The notes under the pieces were generated by a model that saw only the letters and a program-made list of their open reading frames with translations, made no database searches and was not told the origin of the DNA. A stretch of 8,977 nucleotides of DNA from Pseudomonadota bacterium (GTDB lineage Bacteria; Pseudomonadota; Gammaproteobacteria; Burkholderiales; Thiobacillaceae), in assembly GCA_021791235.1 (NCBI GenBank), contig JAJYXA010000356.1:1-8977 (forward strand). The letters run 5' to 3'. Each line of letters begins with the position of its first letter. The stretch's first letter is position 1. Position numbers and translations under genes: made by a program. Below are positions 5,829 to 8,977 of the stretch, one piece after another.

Positions 5829-6475
5829 TGGCCGGCCGCGTCGTGCGCTGGCTGGGCATTGCCGCGCTGCTGCTCGGCTACCCGCTGCTGGCGCACTACA
5901 CCAACGAATCCGCGGGGTCCGCGAAATCCGGCCTGGGCGCGCTGGTGGCCATCGCCCCCGTGCTCCTGATCGCGCTGGGCTTCGCCTGGCGCTCGCCGCG
6001 GCGTCCGCTGATGCTGGGCCTGCTGGCGCTGTCGTGCCTGGCGCTGGCGGCCGGCTGGCCGGCGCTGGAGCGCCACTTCGGCCTGATTTACTGGCTGCAG
6101 AACGTCGCTTTGCAACTGATGCTGTTCATGAGCTTCGGCCGCACCCTGATCGCCGGGCGGCAACCGCTGTGCCTGCGCTTCGCACGGGCGCTGCATGCCG
6201 CGCCATTGACGCCGCAGCACGAAATCTACGCCCGTCGGGTCACGGTGGCCTGGACCCTGTTCTTTGCCGCGATGGCCTCGGCGTCCACCCTGCTCTTTTT
6301 TCTGGCGCCCCTCGCCACCTGGTCGGTTTTCGCCAATTTGCTGACGCTGCCCCTGGTCGCGGCTATGTTCGCGGCCGAATATTGCGTCCGCCTGTGGCTG
6401 CTGCCCGACGAGCCGCCGGCCCACATCCTCGGCGCGCTCCGGGCGTTCAGGAACGCCACGGCGCGTCCGCGCTAG
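5828..6475 (+). CDS. COG4648-type integral membrane protein of aryl-polyene clusters
   Basis: A 215-residue inner-membrane protein with about six hydrophobic segments (roughly 6-22, 37-54, 59-78, 86-104, 139-158, 166-187). The middle stretch MSFGRTLIAGRQPLCLRFA (101-119) and the following ARRVTVAWTLFFA (135-147) match the conserved pattern of the uncharacterised COG4648 membrane proteins found between the carrier protein and the acyl ligase in aryl-polyene operons. The start ATG shares a base with the upstream stop; the longer open frame upstream merely overlaps the carrier gene in another frame. Function is unknown; a role in holding the synthase complex at the membrane or in product handling is only inferred from its constant place in such clusters. 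Confidence 0.82.
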   Translation: MAGRVVRWLGIAALLLGYPLLAHYTNESAGSAKSGLGALVAIAPVLLIALGFAWRSPRRPLMLGLLALSCLALAAGWPALERHFGLIYWLQNVALQLMLFMSFGRTLIAGRQPLCLRFARALHAAPLTPQHEIYARRVTVAWTLFFAAMASASTLLFFLAPLATWSVFANLLTLPLVAAMFAAEYCVRLWLLPDEPPAHILGALRAFRNATARPR

Positions 6476-6484
6476 CCCTCGATC

Positions 6485-7819
6485 ATGCCGTCGCTGCCGC
6501 TGCTGTCGCACCTCGCTCCGGAAGCCGTCGTCGCCTGGCGCGCCGACGGCCCGGTGACGCGGCAACAGTTCCTGGCCGAGGTCGGGCAACTCGCCGCGCT
6601 GCTTCCCGCCGGGGGGCACCTGCTCAACATGTGCGGCGACCGCTACCGCTTCAGCGTCGGTCTGGCGGCCGCCATCGTCGCCGGCAGGGTCAGCCTGCTG
6701 CCGCCCACCCACACGCCGGAAGTGCTGCGCCAGATCAAGCGCTTCGCCCCGGATGCGTTCTGCCTGACCGATCGCGACCGGTGCGCGGTGGATCTGCCCC
6801 AACTGCGCTTCCCGCTTGCCGCACCCGCCGGCCAGGCGGAGGCATTGGCGGTGCCGCAGATCGACAGCGGCCAGCGCATCGCGGTGGTGTTCACCTCCGG
6901 CTCGACCGGCACGCCGCAGCCGCATCCCAAAACCTGGGGAGCGCTGGTCGGCAGCGTGCGGGCCGAGGCCTTGCGCCTGGGACTGCCGGACGAGCTGCCC
7001 TGCACCGTCGTCGGCACCGTGCCGCCGCAGCACATGTACGGCTTCGAATCCACGGTGCTGATGGCGTGGCAAAGCGGCCACGCGCTCAGCCACGCGCAGC
7101 CGTTCTTCCCGGCCGACATTTCCCGGGCGCTGGCGGCCGTGCCCATGCCGCGCGTGCTGGTGTCCTCGCCGGTGCATCTGCGCGCCTGGCTCGATGCCGG
7201 GCTGGCGCTGCCGGAGATCGCGCGGGTGGTATCGGCCACCGCGCCGCTGTCCGCCCAGCTCGCGCAGGACGTCGAGGCGCGTTGCCAGGCGCCGCTATTC
7301 GAAATCTACGGCAGCACCGAGACCGGCCAGATCGCCAGCCGCCGCCCGACGCAGGGTCCGGAATGGCAGCTGCTGCCCGGGGTGGGGCTGAGCGTCGCGG
7401 GCGATCGGGTGTGCGCCTGCGGCGGCCACGTCGAGCAGCCGATCGCCCTGAACGACGTGATCGAACTCGTCACCGACGAATATTTTCTGCTCCACGGACG
7501 CAACGCCGACCTGGTCAATATCGCCGGCAAGCGGCATTCGCTGGCGAGCCTCGACCACCTGCTCAACTCGATTCCCGGCGTCGTCGACGGCGCCTTTTTC
7601 ATGCCCGACGAGGCCGGCCCCGAGCACGTCGTGCGGCTGGCCGCCTGCGTCGTGGCGCCGGGCATGGAGGCGGCCCAGCTGCTGGCGGCGCTGCGCCAAC
7701 ATATCGATCCGGTGTTCCTGCCGCGGCCGCTGCTGCTGGTCGATGCGCTGCCGCGCAACGACACCGGAAAGCTGCCGCGCGCCGCGCTGCACTCGCTGTT
7801 CCGGAGGAAGCCCGCATGA
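6485..7819 (+). CDS. AMP-dependent acyl/aryl acid ligase (ApeH-like)
   Basis: A 444-residue adenylate-forming enzyme, compact for the ANL family. It should activate the aryl starter acid (a 4-hydroxybenzoate-type acid in characterised aryl-polyene pathways) with ATP and load it on the carrier protein. Motifs: A3 phosphate loop VVFTSGSTGTPQPHPKTWG (134-152); A5 YGSTETG (275-281); Asp324 (LNDVIEL) in the A7 region; A8 hinge GRNADLVNIAGKR (338-350); A10 PRNDTGKLPR with catalytic Lys429. In the phosphate loop the usual Lys after TGxP is Gln145, while Lys149 follows four residues later; as far as I recall this form is common in ligases of this pathway. The ATG at 6485, 9 nt after the previous stop, has no clear ribosome binding site, so it probably relies on the upstream gene. 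It ends in an ATGA overlap with the dehydratase gene. Confidence 0.9.
   Translation: MPSLPLLSHLAPEAVVAWRADGPVTRQQFLAEVGQLAALLPAGGHLLNMCGDRYRFSVGLAAAIVAGRVSLLPPTHTPEVLRQIKRFAPDAFCLTDRDRCAVDLPQLRFPLAAPAGQAEALAVPQIDSGQRIAVVFTSGSTGTPQPHPKTWGALVGSVRAEALRLGLPDELPCTVVGTVPPQHMYGFESTVLMAWQSGHALSHAQPFFPADISRALAAVPMPRVLVSSPVHLRAWLDAGLALPEIARVVSATAPLSAQLAQDVEARCQAPLFEIYGSTETGQIASRRPTQGPEWQLLPGVGLSVAGDRVCACGGHVEQPIALNDVIELVTDEYFLLHGRNADLVNIAGKRHSLASLDHLLNSIPGVVDGAFFMPDEAGPEHVVRLAACVVAPGMEAAQLLAALRQHIDPVFLPRPLLLVDALPRNDTGKLPRAALHSLFRRKPA
7802..7810 (+). promoter_or_regulatory. Ribosome binding site of the ApeI-type gene
   Basis: CGGAGGAAG, 5 nt before the ATG at 7816. It fixes the start of this short gene, which is otherwise continuous with a long open frame upstream. 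Confidence 0.65.
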
Positions 7820-8112
7820 ACACACGCTGGACCGTGCCCGAGGATCACCCCGCCTTCGCCGGACATTTTCCCGGCACCCCGATCCTGCCCGGCGTGGTGC
7901 TGCTCGATGCCGTGCTGCAGGCCATCGCCGCTTCCGGCATCGCGCTGGATGCCTGCGAGATCGGCGCGGTCAAGTTTCTCAGCCCGGCCGGCCCGGGCGA
8001 CGAACTGGAGATCCGGCACAGCCCCTCGGCCGGCGGCGCGATAGCTTTCGAGGTAATGGCCGGCGGGCGCAGGATCGCCAGCGGCAGCCTCAACCCGGGG
8101 ACGCCGCGGTGA
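7816..8112 (+). CDS. apeI: ApeI-type short hot-dog dehydratase (3-hydroxyacyl-ACP dehydratase-like)
   Basis: A 98-residue single hot-dog protein of the FabA/FabZ superfamily, shorter than FabZ (about 150). The motif GHFPGTPILPGVVLLDAVLQA (16-36 region) contains His17 and, 14 residues later, Asp31. That matches the His/Asp pair of FabA (His70/Asp84 in E. coli) rather than the His/Glu of FabZ. It would dehydrate 3-hydroxyacyl intermediates on the carrier protein to make the conjugated double bonds; aryl-polyene dehydratase ApeI typically works with a partner (ApeP) expected downstream. The start is supported by CGGAGGAAG 5 nt upstream and by overlap (ATGA) with the ligase stop; the end overlaps the acyltransferase start (GTGA). 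Confidence 0.88.
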   Translation: MNTRWTVPEDHPAFAGHFPGTPILPGVVLLDAVLQAIAASGIALDACEIGAVKFLSPAGPGDELEIRHSPSAGGAIAFEVMAGGRRIASGSLNPGTPR

Positions 8113-8977
8113 CCGCGCCCACGACCACCGGCCAGGCCGCCTGGGCGCACACCCCGGAGCGCAGCAACATGCTCATGCTGCGCCTGATGACCTGGATTTC
8201 GCTGCGCCTGGGGCGGCGCGCCGGGCGCGTCGTGCTGCATCCGATCGCCGCCTATTTCCTGCTGTTCGCCCCGGCGAGCCGTCGCGCCTCGGGCGATTAT
8301 CTCCGGCGCGCGCTGGGGCGGCCGCCCGGATGGCGTGATCGCTACCGGCATTTTTTCACCTTCGCCGCCACCATCCACGACCGCGTCTATCTGGTCAATC
8401 GCCGCTTCGAGCTGTTCGATTTCGAAGTGCACGGCGAGGCTGAGCTGCGCCGCCTGCTGGCCGGCGGCAAGGGCCTGTTCCTGATGGGCGCGCACCTGGG
8501 CAGCTTCGAGGCGATCCGCGCGCTCGGCCGGCGCGACGCGGACTTGCGCGTCGCCATGGTCATGCACCAGGACAACGCGCAAAAGCTCAACGCCATGCTG
8601 GCCGCCATCAATCCCGAGGCGGTGCAGGACGTCATCGGCCTGGGGCAGATCGATTCCATGCTCAAGGTGCGCGAGCGCCTGGACGAGGGCTGCGTCGTCG
8701 GCATGCTGGCCGATCGCACCCCGGGCAAGGACGCCCTGGTGCCGGTGCAGATCCTCGGCGCAAACGCCGAGCTGCCGCTCGGACCGCTGCGCATGGCGGC
8801 CTTGCTGCGGCGTCCGGTGCTGTTCATGACCGGCCTGTACCTGGGCGCCAACCGCTACGCCATCCATTTCGAGCCGCTGGCGGATTTCTCCGGGGTGGCG
8901 CGCGGCGAGCGCGATGCCGCCCTGAAGGCGGCGGTGGGCCGTTACGCCGCGCTGCTGGATCGATACTGCCGCAAGGC
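8109..8977 (+). CDS. LpxL/HtrB-like acyltransferase of aryl-polyene clusters (3' end cut by window)
   Basis: 289 codons of a membrane-associated lysophospholipid/lipid A-type acyltransferase are visible; the frame is open to the right edge. The start is a GTG overlapping the dehydratase stop as GTGA. The family-typical opening WAHTPERSNMLMLRLMTWISLRLGRRAG is followed by a hydrophobic segment (about 43-53), then the catalytic HX4E motif GAHLGSFEAIR with His129 and Glu134, and later MLADRTPGKD and LPLGPLRMAALLRRPVLF, a region usually conserved in LpxL-like enzymes. In aryl-polyene pathways such an enzyme is thought to join the polyene acid to a lipid anchor. In E. coli-type clusters this domain is fused to a glycosyltransferase (ApeJ); here it begins directly with the acyltransferase domain and no glycosyltransferase precedes it. 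Confidence 0.88.
   Translation, partial: MTAPTTTGQAAWAHTPERSNMLMLRLMTWISLRLGRRAGRVVLHPIAAYFLLFAPASRRASGDYLRRALGRPPGWRDRYRHFFTFAATIHDRVYLVNRRFELFDFEVHGEAELRRLLAGGKGLFLMGAHLGSFEAIRALGRRDADLRVAMVMHQDNAQKLNAMLAAINPEAVQDVIGLGQIDSMLKVRERLDEGCVVGMLADRTPGKDALVPVQILGANAELPLGPLRMAALLRRPVLFMTGLYLGANRYAIHFEPLADFSGVARGERDAALKAAVGRYAALLDRYCRK

Noticed and set aside
5801..7177. A 458-codon minus-strand frame across the membrane protein and ligase genes
   Set aside because: It is antisense to well-supported genes, and its low-complexity Arg/Gln/Gly-rich translation has no motif.
6034..7815. The long plus-strand frame upstream of and continuous with the ApeI-type gene
   Set aside because: Only the last 98 codons, from the ATG at 7816, encode a recognisable protein; the upstream part is an out-of-frame reading of the ligase gene.
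7845..8867. A 340-codon minus-strand frame antisense to the dehydratase and acyltransferase genes
   Set aside because: It shows no domain and low-complexity composition; the plus strand carries catalytic motifs throughout.

Overview
The window comes from a high-GC Gram-negative bacterium, most likely a denitrifying or nitrate-respiring betaproteobacterium (Rhodocyclales/Burkholderiales-like). This is inferred from gene content and protein character, not from a marker gene. All genes are tightly packed, and most neighbours are joined by ATGA, GTGA or TGATG overlaps.

Left part (1-4603): a nitrate-respiration regulatory and transport block. On the minus strand lie two nitrate/nitrite transporters of the NarK family: a complete NarK1-type gene (456-1736) and, overlapping it by 4 bp, the first 153 codons of a NarK2-type gene that runs off the left edge. 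Divergently, on the plus strand, lie a NarX-like nitrate sensor kinase (2067-3959) and its NarL-like response regulator (3956-4603). This resembles the pseudomonad layout narXL <-> narK1K2GHJI, so the nitrate reductase genes probably lie beyond position 1. The 330-bp divergent control region holds a very good NarL-type 7-2-7 heptamer palindrome (1829-1844), a plausible promoter for narK1 and a nested inverted repeat in the narX leader. The likely logic is that NarX senses nitrate or nitrite, phosphorylates NarL, and NarL drives uptake genes and probably reductase genes from the shared region.

Middle (4604-5540): a DUF1003 inner-membrane protein of unknown function (4789-5379). Ahead of it is a leader with two strong hairpins built from the same CGGCAAGG/CCTTGCC sequence, and a 28-codon ORF with a strong ribosome binding site whose stop overlaps the GTG start of the DUF1003 gene. 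This is the most unusual structure in the window and looks like a translationally coupled, possibly attenuation-like control region.

Right part (5541-8977): the start of an aryl-polyene (APE)/xanthomonadin-type polyketide pigment operon: acyl carrier protein, COG4648-type membrane protein, AMP-dependent acyl-acid ligase, ApeI-type short hot-dog dehydratase, and an LpxL/HtrB-like acyltransferase cut by the right edge. The ligase would activate the aryl starter acid, the carrier protein would hold the growing chain, the dehydratase would form the conjugated double bonds, and the acyltransferase would help attach the product to a membrane lipid. Ketosynthases, ketoreductase, thioesterase, LolA-like carrier and MMPL exporter would be expected downstream. 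No tRNA, rRNA, CRISPR array or insertion sequence was seen.
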